Source: Amyelois transitella
Taxonomy: Eukaryota > Arthropoda > Insecta > Lepidoptera > Pyralidae
NCBI RefSeq assembly: GCF_032362555.1
Contig: NC_083518.1
Span: 8,320,501 to 8,384,500 of the forward strand
Direction: 5' to 3'
DNA: 64,000 nucleotides
Shown: positions 1 to 12,129 of the stretch, piece after piece
Position numbering within the stretch: the first letter of the stretch is position 1
Layout of the letters: each line of letters opens with the position of its first letter
Notes under the pieces: model-generated
The model's input: the letters and a program-made list of their open reading frames with translations, nothing else
What the model was told of the DNA's origin: nothing
Databases searched by the model: none
Position numbers and translations under genes: made by a program

Positions 1-807
1 AAATGAATTATTTATACTTAACTGATTTTCACATACTGTTGACAATGACTTTGAAGTCTATATTAGTAAAAAAATATGACAAATGTTTGAAGCAAGATGT
101 TAAAAAACGTTTTATTATTCTGAAGAAAATTACACTGTCGTTGGAGGAGGCATATGTTCAGGAGTGGACGTGTATTTAGTGTAGTAGAGAATGTATTTAT
201 CTACCAACCCTTCAAGTATTATTTGTACCTTAGGCGACTTTGTATCAAAGTCTGAAGAAAAAAAAACAGACAATTCTCCAATGTTTTTATTCCCCCTAAA
301 ATCTTTTGGTTAGCTTGTTACGAGACGGGTGATTGACTCTCAGTTTTTTTATCTTACAAAATCATAACTCCCATCTTATTAAAAGTTTTCTTCGCACAGA
401 TGTTTTGATACATGATTGTATTCACTAATCTCAGAAAGTTGTGGACGGATTGTTGTTGAAATGTTGGAAAGAGTGTATTCTGATCAAGGTTTATAATGCC
501 ACTCGTGCGAAGCCGGGGCGGGTCCCCAGTAGAATATAACAATACGCTGGCTTTCTTATCGGACAGGTTGGGAGGTTAATTGTGACTAGACATCCTGGTG
601 ACTGGGTTTTATACTAACAATCCCACAGTATCTCACAATTATGACGCATTTCAAAGGTCAATTATTACTTATAATTTTAATGATTATTGAGGACATTTGC
701 ATTTAATCTCGTGATAGCGGTTACCAGCTCGCATTATTGTGAAGTCTTTAATTCTTAGAAATAGAGACGAATTTAAGTATTTCCCTTAAATAATTAAATT
801 TTTTCAG

Positions 808-3800
808 GTATGTGGCATCACAGGGCGCGGTTTCACATACGCACAGACACATAGAATGACAATGTCGTTCGCCGCTTCACTGCGGACGAAGTTAAAATTG
901 AGAGAAGGGGACAATGTTGCCGTGATACTGCCTAACGTACCCGAATACCCGTGTGTGGTACTCGGCGCTTTGCAGGCTGGATGTGTAGTTAGTCCTATGA
1001 ACCCGTTGTATACTCCAGGTTTGTAGTTATGTGTGGTAATTAATCAATGTCATCCCACCCTCTCTCTCTCTCTCTCTCTCTCTCTCAAAAACATCACATA
1101 ATAAATTGATTACTCTATCTAGGCTAACTCAATCTGTGTTATTGTCCCATATATATTTATTTATTATCCCATTTCTTTGCATGGCGTAAAGTTAAGATTA
1201 TAACTCTCTTCAACTTTCTCATTGATTATGTGAGAATAAAAATATTAAAGGAAAAAAATATGGTATCTCTGTATTTCTTGTTGAGACCCAGCTTGTATTA
1301 TTGGTCCAATCCATGAAATGTTTGCTTGCGCGCTTCAGACTCCGCTGCTATTGGCCGAGCGCGTCATATCCATCGCTGTGATTGGTTGATGTCGTGTGAC
1401 GTTTGAGATGTCACCACAAAATTTGTTTTAATTCTCTTTGCAGAGGAATTAAGACACCAACTAAAACTGATCGACTGCAAAGCTGTGGTCACATCGCAAG
1501 TTACATACGCGAACGTATCAGAAAGTTTGAAGCAAATCAACTTCAAAATACCTATAATACTCGTAGACAACAGCGTACCTGAGGGTACTATAAAATTCGC
1601 CGAGTTTGCTGAAGATTTGAGCGTGGATACGGAATGTTTGAAGACAGTTAAGATGACAGCAGACGATGTAGCGTGTATACCGTTTTCTAGCGGCACCTCT
1701 GGGTTTCCTAAAGGCGTGGAGTTGACACATAGAAGTGCGGTGGCGGCGAACAAAATGATATCGATGCCTGAAGTCGTGGCAGTTGTGGAGACTACTGGTA
1801 CGTAAATGAGTCATTTTAATCTTTAATAAGAAACTATGTATAGAAAATACTGGCAAAGTGCGTGTCGAGCCACGCCCCATGTAAGTTCTCATCACGGTAT
1901 CACACACATAGTTTTTATGAGTACGTTTTATAAGTTAGTACATAGTACAGTCGCCTAGAGCGTCAGAGGTCGAATCATTCATAAAGGCAACGGCTTGAAT
2001 GACACCTCAGTCATGTACCAATGACTATTTTCGAAGTTATATACATTAGTTTGAATACTAACCAATGCTCTTACGGTGAGGGAAAGCCAATTTTGAAAGG
2101 AAACCATAATCCTATACGGGTAAGGTTCCCTTGCAAAGGTTGCGGAGATCAGACGGATCTACCACTATCCATTGTCAAGGGCTTACCCCGGGCTCTTTAG
2201 AGGGATGGAGATGCAACCGGGACTAAAGCCAGGATGAAGAAGAGATGCAAATAAACATGATCGCTCTTCACACAAACCAGAAATAAAGCGGGGATGAATT
2301 TCGTTTCAGACGACTGTTCATACGAAGAACAATCCCATTTTATTAGCTTCATAGTTAAAATAACCATAAATATATATATTTATTTCTATTTTCAGCTACT
2401 CAACAATCCGCCTTCACCGCCGTCATTCCGTTCTTCCATATATTCGGCTTCAACGTGCAAATGCTGAATCAGCTGTACTTGGGCTGCAAAATAGTTACTT
2501 TACCCTTTTTCAAACCCGAGGTGTATATTAAGACTATCGCTACATATAAGACTGATGCGCTGTTTCTTGTCCCACCTATAGGTAAGACAAGTTTAAATAT
2601 ACAAGTAAAAAAATATATTTTTACAGAATAGAACCTACGTATCACACTCAACTAATATTATAAATACCAAAGTAAGTTTGTTATCTTTTCACGTGTTATC
2701 TATCCCATCTAGGCCCGTCGCCAAAAAGAAGAATCCCAAGTTTATAAGCCTATCCCCTAAGTCACCTTTTACGATATGGTTAGAGACACGAAACGATACG
2801 ATATTTTATTGGTATTCAATTCAAATCTAGATTGATTTTTTACTAGACAGATTGGAAGTTACAAGTTACTGTTCTATTCCTACTCTAGCTATCCTTTAAG
2901 CCGTCCTTTTTTGGCTGTCTCTTATTATTAAACCTTTATTTAAAACAAAAAGCGCGCTTAAAAAAAAAATTTTTTTGTTCACATGAAAGATAGAAAGAAA
3001 AATCGTTTATTTGGTACATTAACAAAATATAAATTGGAATTAGTTAATTGTTAAATTACATGCATGTGTATCGGATATTTTTTTCATAATATTCCAGCGG
3101 TGTTCCTCGGTAAACATCCGATGGTGACGCCTGAACATCTGTCGCCTGTCCGCTGCATCATTAGTGGTGCAGCGCCACTTGCTAAGGAAGATGCTGAGGC
3201 AGTATTAAGGAAGAGTGTGAGTATTGTTTTAGCCTATAATCTCTCTCAAATCTAATATTACTATTGTAAAGCTGAAGAGTTTGTTTGTTTGAGCGCGCTA
3301 ATCTCAGGAACGACTGGTTCGAATTGAAAAATTGTTTTTGTGTTGAATAGACCATTTATCGAGGAAGGTTTTAGGATATATAACATCACGTTGCAACTAT
3401 AAGGAGCGAAGAATTATTGGAGGATGTGAAAAAAATCGGGGAAAATTAATTATCCTTCAATGATGCCTTATTAACTATTAACTATTCCACGCGGACGAAG
3501 TCGCGGACACAGCTAGTAATATTATAAAGTGAAAGGATTTGTATATTGTTTGTGACGAATTACCTTTTTAATTCCATAATTAAGACTAGTTTGTATAATA
3601 ACGTTAGACACAAAATCATTTACTTATCTTTAAGTATTTATTGCATAATTGATAAGATTAGCGTGCTAAATATATTGCTCTCGACGTAAACACAAACACG
3701 ATAACAACATTATATCATGCACTAAATAATGATATGGTTTACTCAATTTGTAAATTGGTCAAAGTCTATTGGTTATATTCTGTAAGTACCTATATATGAA

Positions 3801-6800
3801 ACGGTTTATATTGGTGCCGTGTACCAATTGAAAAAAGAATACAACCTCTTGATCTATTTTCCATCTAAAAAGCACAAAGCATAGACTAGATAAACTTTAA
3901 TGTCTATTTCCATGTTATGTAAACAAAATAAGCACAAATTTCTAAGTTATAGAATATAGTCGACTTTATGGGTTTTAAAGATTATATTTATAATTGTGTG
4001 TCTGCTTAACAAATATTCTTTTTGAGAAGGTGACATATAATAGCGTGTCAGAATGTTATGTTCTTATGTTAAACACAGTAATAATTAACATAGATGTTAA
4101 AAATAAAATACATTTGATCTTTGAACTTTTCAAAACACAATATCTTTTGCTTCTACATGCATACAATCTCTTTGTCTTCTATATGTTAATTTTGTTACCG
4201 TCTTATTATAATAATAAATAACTTACATTAGAGATATTGATAATGTATACTTACGTATAACTTATGAAAGTATTTATTTCAATGTCCAAATGTACTTTTT
4301 AATGAAACTTGTAACAGCACCTTGTAAATCTTTTTTTTTTCCTTTCGACAATAAAGAATAAGTTTTTTTTTAATATAACTTACAGGTACTTACTTATACA
4401 TGTTTGTAATAGAGGTTTACACTGATACCTTATTATTTAAAGTATGATTAATTTATACTCTGCATTTCATTTATTTCGGAAAATCTCTCATAGTGCACTC
4501 CTAAACCATTTGCCCTACGCGTCAAATTCAAAATCCTTAGACCCAGCTGTCTGAGGTTTGCGTATTGTGTTGATAACTTCTGTATATTTCAAGTACACAA
4601 CAAACATTAAAAAAAAAAAGAAATTAATTAATCAATGGGCTAGCTAGGTAAGTCACTATTTGAATCTCAATTCTATCATTAAGCGTAATAGCTGAACTTT
4701 GTTCTTTTGTTCTCGTGGTCTTCCAGTTTTTCAAGACTTTGTCTACCTCGCAAGGGATATAGACGTGATTATATGTATGTATCAATAAATCAATCACATC
4801 ATTTATTTGTCAAAACATTTTCTAGTTATAATAGTACAGATGTCCCAAGTGTTCCACAAGTCCGCTATGTTCGAAACGTGAATTTACTTTTTTGATTTCC
4901 AGAAAAATCTCAACTTCCGCCAAGGTTACGGCCTGACAGAGACGAGCAGTTGTATTTCAATAGGTGACAACAAAGACACTAATCACGCTTCGGTCGGCCA
5001 TGTCATGTCTAGAGGCGAAGTGAAGATAGCCGATTTTGACACTCAGAAGGCCTTAGGACCTGGTGAGGTAAGAATTTGATTTTATTTCTCCATGATTTTT
5101 AACGATGTTTTCCTTTATCTTCGGTAAGCATTGAAACTAAATAATATAACTAAAGAGACATAAAAATATGGCCACGATGAATTCGAACCTAAGTGCCTTT
5201 AAACAGAAGGAAGAGATATTGATCACTGTCCTGGGCTCGTCTTCAGAGTGGTGAGGATGCAACTGGGACTTAAGCCAGGAGAAAGATTCAACTACAAATA
5301 AAAGTCACGTGGTTTTAAATTTTATTTCAATGATTGTACCGTGTGGTTCCCGGCACCAATAGAAAAAAATGGGGCCATTCCTTCTCTTTCACATTGATGT
5401 CGCAAAAGGTCACTAAGGTTTATAAATTTTGGATTCTTCTTTAAGGCTATGGGCTAGCAACATGTCACTATTTCAATTTCAATTCTATCATTAAGTCAAA
5501 CATCTGAACGTGGCCTATCATTCTTCGGGACTGTTGGCTCTGTCTACCCCACAAGGATATAGACGTAATTTCATGTATACATGTTAATAATAGTTAAGAA
5601 TTTGGTAAGTCAATCAATTGTTCCTCAATGGTTTCTTCAACAGGAAGGTGAGATCTGGTTCCGTGGCCCAAACGTGATGAAAGGATATTACAAGAACGAA
5701 GAGGCTACTAAGCAGGACTTCACGGAAGACGGGTGGTACAAGACTGGTGACATTGGAAAGTATGATGAAAGAAAGTATTTGTATGTGACGGACCGGCTCA
5801 AGGAACTAATCAAGGTAAATTTTCAGACAATTTTATACTAGACTCTGGTAAATATGAATTACTAAATATAATAATCTCCCAAACTCGAGATAACATCACA
5901 CAAAGTTGACTCTGAGTATAAAATTGTTAATCCTGAAAATGCACTATAAATTTGAGTTTTAAAATGTCATATAGGTACTTATTATTATATATTACCCTTT
6001 GGTTACACACTCCATGATAAAGTCATACTTACTCTATGTAATATCCACCATGGTAACGGTTGCTATGATGTACATATTGTAAATAAATGATTCATAATGT
6101 GAGATTATTAAAATGTTTTATTTAACGCAAAAAATAAAAATTCGTTAATTGTAGTTTTGACTTAAGGTGTCCCAAGAAAGCAAAAAATTCGATTAACAAC
6201 TCCTATTATTTTTTAAATAATAATTTATTTTTCTCATTAAGGTCTCTTTTTTGCTAATTTATTGTATTGATAAATTATTAATAATTGGACTACTTCAAAT
6301 ATTTTTTATAAATGTCGTAAAAGGCGACTATGAAAAAGGTTAATAAACTCCTTATAGGCGATGGGCAAGCCTGCCACTATTTGAATCACAATCCCATCAT
6401 TAAGCCCGAAGCCTTTCAGTCTTTTCAAGACTCTTGTCTCTGACTACACCGCAAGGGATATAGACGTGGAAATTGTATGTGTGTATATATATGTGCCGTG
6501 TCGTTCCCGGCACCAATACAAAAAAGAATAGGACCACTCCATCTCTTTCCCATGGATGTCGTAAAAGGCGATTAAGGGATATGCTTGGGATTTTTTTTAG
6601 GCGTTGGGTTAGCAACCTATCACTATTTGAATCTCAATTCTATCATTAAGCCAAATAGCTGAATGTGGCCATTCAGTCTTTTCAAGACTGTTGACCATAT
6701 ATATGTATGATAAATGATTAAATTTCTCATTCCAGGTCAAAGGCTTCCAAGTGGCCCCAGCGGAATTGGAAACGATAGTTCGTCTCCACCCGAAAGTGGC

Positions 6801-7026
6801 CGATTGCGCTGTATTAGGCGTTCCCGACGGTAAAACCGGGGAAGTGCCCAAGGCTTTCTTTGTACCGTACCCGGGACAAGAAGTCAAGCCGGAAGAAGTA
6901 ATGGAATTCGTAAACGGGAAAGTTTCGTCGTTCAAACAGCTGAAACACGCGCAATTAGTGCAGGAGATACCGAAAAATGCGGCTGGTAAGATTCTGAAGA
7001 GAGTTCTGAAGGATAAGTATTGTTAG
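808..7026 (+). CDS. ACS1: acyl-CoA synthetase (4CL/luciferase-like), 5' partial
   Basis: Exons seen: 808-1018, 1444-1797, 2396-2581, 3098-3216, 4903-5067, 5644-5814, 6736-7026 (TAG stop). They join in frame with GT-AG borders to 498 residues. The paralogues have one more N-terminal exon of about 65-71 codons; I find none in 1-807, so it probably lies left of the window. Family motifs are present: P-loop [10 protein letters not shown] (exon 1444-1797), QGYGLTETS (exon 4903-5067), GWYKTGDIG (exon 5644-5814) and the A10 Lys in NAAGKILKR (last exon). Known for the family: ATP-dependent adenylation of a carboxylic acid, then thioester formation with CoA. The substrate cannot be read from the sequence. 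The P-loop has Ser-Gly-Phe where the paralogues have Thr-Gly-Leu. The protein ends KDKYC, with no SKL-type peroxisomal signal. The introns carry several SINE copies. Confidence 0.9.
1061..1086. repeat. (TC)n microsatellite
   Basis: Thirteen uninterrupted TC dinucleotides in ACS1 intron, close to a SINE tail. Confidence 0.9.
1112..1172 (+). repeat. Tail of tRNA-derived SINE (family A)
   Basis: AGGCTAACTCAATCTGTGTTA followed by CCCATATATATTTATTTATT matches the 3' part of the SINE whose head is at 32623; a related tail is at 56457-56555. Confidence 0.55.
1960..2262 (+). repeat. tRNA-derived SINE (family B) copy in ACS1 intron
   Basis: Contains CTCTTACGGTGAGGGAAA, GGTTGCGGAGATCAGACGG and GGATGCAACCGGGACT-type blocks in order. 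The same blocks recur at 5228, 19161, 24990, 27433 and 47750. Confidence 0.55.
2711..2795 (-). repeat. SINE fragment
   Basis: Minus-strand piece of the common (ATGT)n SINE (AAGAAGAATCCCAAGTTTAT, then CCTATCCCCTAAGTC). Confidence 0.6.
3252..3516 (+). mobile_element. Helitron-like (Lep1-type) non-autonomous element
   Basis: Starts TAATATTACTATTGTAAAGC, contains GCTGAAGAGTTTGTTTGTTT and ATTTATCGAGGAAGG, and ends GACGAAGTCGCGGACACAGC-TAGT. Matching copies at 29794, 36897 and 39312. The CTAG-T end suits a Helitron-type terminus; the class is from memory of lepidopteran repeats. Confidence 0.55.
4634..4779 (+). repeat. SINE copy, 5' truncated
   Basis: GGGCTAGC...TTTGAATCTCAATTCTATC...CGCAAGGGATATAGACGTG, then TATGTATG; common family, 124 bases before ACS1 exon 4903. 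Confidence 0.7.
5228..5292 (+). repeat. tRNA-derived SINE (family B) tail fragment
   Basis: CTGGGCTCGTC...GATGCAACTGGGACTTAAGC, matching the tail of the copy at 1960-2262. Confidence 0.45.
5337..5583 (+). repeat. SINE copy, full length, in ACS1 intron
   Basis: Starts TACCGTGTGGTTCCCGGCAC and ends AGACGTAATTTCATGTATAC; diverged. Ends about 60 bases before exon 5644. Confidence 0.75.
6311..6490 (+). repeat. SINE copy, 5' truncated
   Basis: Begins within ATGTCGTAAAAGGCGACTAT and ends GGGATATAGACGTGG plus TATGTGTG. Confidence 0.7.
6491..6709 (+). repeat. SINE copy next to ACS1 last exon
   Basis: Starts TGCCGTGTCGTTCCCGGCAC directly after the previous copy. The end is truncated at GACTGTTGACC, then TATATATGTATG. 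The exon 6736 acceptor is 26 bases away. Confidence 0.7.
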
Positions 7027-7206
7027 TGTAAGTTAAAGTATGTTTTCCGCTAGATTAGTTTGTATGTAAACGTGCCAAATGATTCGTAATTGAGGCGAGT
7101 GAAATTTTCGCAATTCTCGAGACTAATTCAGACTCTTGAAATAGCATTTATAAATGACAACATCTTTAAACAATATAAATTGGTTAATATAACATAGACT
7201 ACACGT

Positions 7207-7212
7207 AATAAA
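7207..7212 (+). terminator. AATAAA, candidate polyadenylation signal of ACS1
   Basis: Canonical AATAAA about 180 bases after the ACS1 stop codon, in AT-rich sequence. Confidence 0.35.
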
Positions 7213-8337
7213 TACGTAACTTACTTTTATTTTGACGCCGTAAATATTTATGTTCATTCAAAATAAGAAGGGTACGTCAATAAAAAAAAATCTAAATTGG
7301 ATTCGCCCAAATAAGTAAAAACTTACTTAAACTTCTTTTTTTTTTTTGTTTATTGATGCGATTATTTCATCAAAATTATTTAGGTCGTTGACGTTTAATC
7401 AAATGAAATACGTAATGAAATAATAAATCCAAGATAATTATGACTTTAAATAAGTAAGTAGAATACATGCTTTAGTCAGATATTGTTATCTGTAATTTAT
7501 TTCTTACTGGCGGCCATGTTGAAATAAGTTGCTATATTAGAATTGAATTCAAAATTGAGACAAAATAATTTGGTAAGATTTAAATATAAATCGTTTATAT
7601 CCAGTTATATCGATGATCAAGATCTTTAAAAAAGAGTTATAATTTTTTTTTTATAGTTTTAAGTCAAAATGATACTAAATGGTAAGCCTCCGCTTTTATT
7701 ATATTTATTAGTTTAGGAATAGGTACCTACATTTTGCATTTTTATACACAAAGTGCCTTTATGTAACCGGTAAGACTAGATTGTTTTCAATCATTATCAA
7801 TCAACAATTAAATTATTTTGGACATTTTTATATAATATTGAATGTTAAACTGTAAATATTGTATAATAACTGTTATAATAGAGTAGATCTTTAAGGTGAA
7901 TTTAAATAGGGATGTTTTTAAAAATGAAAGTCGATAAAAATTACTAAATAAAAGGCATAAAGAGATGATTGGAAATATATATATTGCAAATATATATATA
8001 GATGTGAGAATATCATGTGAGAAAACCAAATATATTTGTACATTTAGGATATTTTTAAAATTTAATGATAAGTGTATGTTATTTATATTATAATGGCTGT
8101 TATCAGTTTCCATATAATATAAAAATGAAATTCTTATCGTAATTTGCTTTGGTAAATATTTTTTATAAATATAGTTTTGTTTTACTTTTAAGTAAAAGTT
8201 AGTATATAATATTAAAAGATCTCTGTATATTACAGATATACTCTGAATAAATAATTGATATTCTTTGTCATAATAATGAAAGTTAATTAATTAGTTTTAT
8301 ATATATTTTATTTAATAATTATATATATTGTTTTTTT
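7213..8337. other. AT-rich intergenic DNA between ACS1 and the Gr cluster
   Basis: No coding pattern, RNA gene or recognised repeat. Poly-T tracts and TATATA runs (around 7976-8000 and 8300-8330) are common. The only ORF, on the minus strand near 7808-8113, is low-complexity Ile/Leu/Tyr from AT-rich DNA. Confidence 0.6.
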
Positions 8338-9041
8338 ATTTAAACTACGTCTGTAGGTATGCCGATTTTTTGGATAAAGACAATATATATTATTGAAGTT
8401 ATTTCGGGTCATAGATATACCTTTTTATTATATTTTTTATTATATCCTTAGTAGATGCGAAAATTTCTCAAAATGCATACTCCACATCATTTACAATGAC
8501 ATATGTAATGATATTTTATGTAATGTATAATTTTAATTAATTTCCATTATTTGGATAGGCATAATTGACTTATTTTGATTTACTGTATTAAATGTGTTTA
8601 ATAATGTTATAATGTCTGTTTACAATGTTGTTTACACTTAATTATAATTTTAATAAAATATTAACATTATTTAACTTTTTTATTATTCATCAATTCATAC
8701 TAAAAAATTGTTGTACAATAAAGTTTTTCAAACAAACAAGTATGTTTGTTAGAAATTTGTAAGTAAATTTAGTTTATAATTTAAAGGTAGGTTCTGGTAG
8801 GTAATTAATTACTTTACTTAATTAATATTCTGTCAACAATCAATCCATGATCTAAGTCATAAAATTTTTAATATCGATAAGGCAAAAGATATTTTTATTC
8901 GATACATAAAAAACAATCAATATCCATCCACATAGGTTCAATCTGCATTAATTATCTTAATACCGTCCAAATAAACACTGCATTTTTGTAAATTTTTCGT
9001 TCAAATTGTACGCATTTTAACTTGTGACATTTTCGTCAAAT

Positions 9042-10980
9042 ATGAATAACTTAAAATCGATTGTGATGCCTAAAGTAATCCAAATAAGATCTATAAAAAA
9101 GTATCGTAATATACCGACAAAGTTAATCGTCGCGTTTAAAATAATGCAAATTTATCTAGGCTTAGATTTCGGCTTCTTAAAACTTAAATCTTTTAAATCG
9201 AAAATCTTTTTCAGAACCATACATTTTTGTCAGTGCGTTTTTATAACTGTTTTTGATAGTTATACATTATTTATTACATCGGATAACCCGTTTATGAGAG
9301 TGTGGTGTATATGTTATTTTATTGCTTATTTCTTCTACGTATTGGCGACATCATCTTATAAATCCAAGTCGTTTTACGATATGCTGCATGATTTGTACGA
9401 AGTTGACTCGAAAATCGGGTGTGATAGCTACTCTTACAAGATGGAACGGAATATTCTGTTCTGTATAATTCTTGCTCTCTTCGTTAGGTTACTGATTGCC
9501 TTCACAATGTGTTTTATTGATAAATTAGATTTTTTGTACGTGTTACTCACTTTTCCCATAGGTATTCCTCCTTATTTGTGTAACGATATTATTACCATAA
9601 TGTTAATTTTTGTTTTTTACTCTGTAAGTTGCCGAATTGTACAACTTGTCCATTTTATACAAGGCAAAGGCATAAATATTGTATCCTGTCAATATATTTA
9701 CAAGTCTATGATCGATTCCACAGAGCAGGTCATGAAACTATTTAAAGTCGTAGTAAGTATGTACTGTACATACATATAGTCACGTCTTTATCGCTTGCGG
9801 GGCAGACTGAACAACACTTTCTAAAAGACTGAAAGGCCACATTGAACTGTGACAGGTTGCTAGCTCATCGCCTTATAATAACCCTAAGTTTAAGCCTTTT
9901 CCTTGATATGTATGATTAATCTATGTAATTAAACTCCAAGTTTTATGTAGTAATGTCCACAAAAAGTCGTTATTTTCAGTTTCTTATTAGCTTCTGCTGT
10001 TCTACTCCTCAAGTATTGGCGATAATCTATTTCGTATTTATTCACATCAAAAGTAACGATGCGAATGAAATTGCAGTAAGTAATTATTTAGTGTCACGAT
10101 TGTTTCATTAAATACTTATTTACGTAACTTGCATTGCACAAATATAATAGTCTCATAAATTCCATAAGAAGTACTATTTGTGTCATTGTTTCAAACTAAA
10201 TATTTAACACCAATGGACCGATTTTATAAAAATCGAAGAGTTTGTAAGGAGGAATTTACGTAGATAGGTATTTTTATTTTTGGAACTTATAAGAGTGGAG
10301 TTTCGGATAATAAGTTTAATAAGGATAGTTAAACAATCCTCAATATTATTGTATCAACGATTTTTCAGAATCCCGCATTCCTCTTTTGTGCAATGGTAGC
10401 CGTGACCCCCCCCAGCTTTGATGCTAATATTATTACCATCATATTTTGCGGGAAAACTTATTTCTGAGACGGGGAAATTGAAACTAGCTCTGCACAATGT
10501 TTTGATGCATGAAACAGGTAAGTACTTTCTCTTGTCATTGGTATATTTATTAACTTTTGTTTTCTTTCTTCTTTTGGCGTGTCAACATAATTCCTAAAAA
10601 TCCAACGATGTTTGAAATTCCCCACTATGCTTTACCACTACAGTACCACCACTTTTATAAATCGCACGAGCTGTCGAATACATCGCATTGGCAGCAGCTC
10701 AGTATAGCGCTAACCACCGAATCAAACAGAATAAGAACTCAAAAAATATCGACCTCATTACAAGTACAAAAAGTATAAAAAAGTATAAAAAGTACATACA
10801 TTGATTTCAGATAAAATCACCACCAGGGATATCACGCGTTTCATCAGATACATCGAAGCCAGGCCTTTTAGGTTTACAGTGTGCAAGTTCATCCCCATAG
10901 ACTGGACGCTACCTGTGCTCTTAATCAAACTATCTGTCAGTTATCTGATCGTGGCTATTCAGTTTACGTTTCTGAATTAA
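9042..10980 (+). pseudogene. Gr copy A: gustatory receptor with frameshift
   Basis: Insect gustatory receptor family, a multipass ligand-gated channel of taste neurons. Exons by comparison with copy C: 9042-9752, 9980-10075, 10369-10517, 10811-10980. I place the start at the ATG at 9042, not the in-frame GTG at 9024. Exon 1 is open for 237 codons. Exon 3 has eight C in a row (GTGA followed by the run) where copy C has ATCCC, a net insertion of 4 bases. Reading then hits TGA at 10465-10467, giving about 301 residues and losing the last membrane segment. Exon 4 still encodes the C-terminal signature SYLIVAIQF in the original frame. I call it a pseudogene, unless the truncated form is functional or the insertion is an assembly error. 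Confidence 0.8.
9765..9910 (-). repeat. SINE fragment in Gr A intron 1
   Basis: Minus-strand fragment of the common (ATGT)n-tailed SINE, with internal deletions (CACGTCT..., then CAGGTTGCTAGC). The same insertion occurs in all three Gr copies, so it predates the duplications. Confidence 0.6.
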
Positions 10981-11090
10981 ATTATGGGATACTTACTTAT
11001 CGATACTATATTTTATAATAAATACGTTGTCAATATATTGGTAATATTCACAGATAAAATATTGTAAGATATTTTGTTATGCATTATGGC

Positions 11091-11385
11091 AAAAAAAAAA
11101 ATGAATATTAGGCTTACCGACATTGCTCAGGAAGTAGCCCAAAGAAAGTGGCGATGGGCGGGCCATATATGCCGCACCACAGACGACCGCTGGGGCAAAG
11201 TGGTACTGGAGTGGAGACCCCAGAACTGGTCGCCGGAATGTGGATAAACCACCTGTCAGATGGACGGACGATCTGGTCAAGATTGCTGGAAGGAGGTGGA
11301 TGAGAAAAGCACAAAACCGTGGAGAATGGCGCGCATTACTAGAGGCCTACATCCAGCAGTGGATGGATATGGGCTGAAGAAGAAG
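11091..11385 (+). mobile_element. RTE-type LINE 3' remnant in the Gr A 3' flank
   Basis: After an A-run, the sequence encodes in two frames the end of a non-LTR reverse-transcriptase ORF (RKWRWAGHICRTTDDRWG, then GRRWMRKAQNRGEW). It is a 5'-truncated, frameshifted remnant. It is present at the same place in unit B and absent from unit C. Confidence 0.65.
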
Positions 11386-12129
11386 TATATATATTCTGTT
11401 TATTGATTTATCGCTCATAGTTTTTATTTAAAATATGTCTGTATGCCGATTTTTTGGATAAAGACAATATAGGTACTTATAAATTATTAAAGTTATTCTG
11501 GCCATAGATATACCTACCTACCTTTTTTATATGCTTAGTAGAAGCAAAAATTTCACAAAATAACATGCATACTCCACATCATTTACAATTACATATCTAA
11601 TGATATTTTACGTAATGTATAATTTTAATTAATTTCCATTATTTGGATAGGCATAAATTGACTTATTTTGCTTTACTGTATAAAATGTGTTTAATAATGT
11701 TAAAATGTCTGTTTGCAATGTTGTTTACATATAATTATAATTTTAATAAAATATTAGCTTTATTTAACTTTTTTATTATACATCAATTCATACTAAATAT
11801 TTGTTGTAAGTATAATTAAGTTTTTACAAACAAAGAAACAAGTATGTTTGTTAGAAATTCGTAAGTAAATTTAGTTTATAATTTTTAAGGTAGGTAATTA
11901 ATTACTTAATTAATATTCTGTCAACAATCAATCCATGATCTAAGTCATAACATTTGTAATACCGATAAGGGAAAAGATATTTTTATTCGATACATAAAAA
12001 AACAATCAATATCCTTTCACGTAGGTTCAATCTGCATTAATTATCTTAATACCGAACGAAAATTACACTGCATTTGTACATTTTTCTTTCAAATTGTACG
12101 CATTTTAAGTTGTGACATTTTCGTCAAAT

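Larger units (their letters stand above)
8338..11430 (+). repeat. Tandem duplication unit A (Gr copy A)
   Basis: First of three direct units of about 3.09 kb. The left edge is placed where the sequence around a TTTTTATTTAAA tract begins to match the A/B junction near 11430. Its 3' half is nearly identical to unit B, including the LINE insertion in the 3' flank. Its 5' half differs from B and C at many scattered sites. Edges are accurate to a few tens of bases. Confidence 0.85.

Noticed and set aside
1364-1907. Two minus-strand ORFs over ACS1 exon 1444-1797
   Set aside because: They are antisense to a conserved coding exon with clear motifs; shadows.
9024-9041. GTG start 18 bases upstream of the Gr ATG (also at 12112 and 15199)
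   Set aside because: Animal genes start at ATG; the first in-frame ATG (9042, 12130, 15217) is used.
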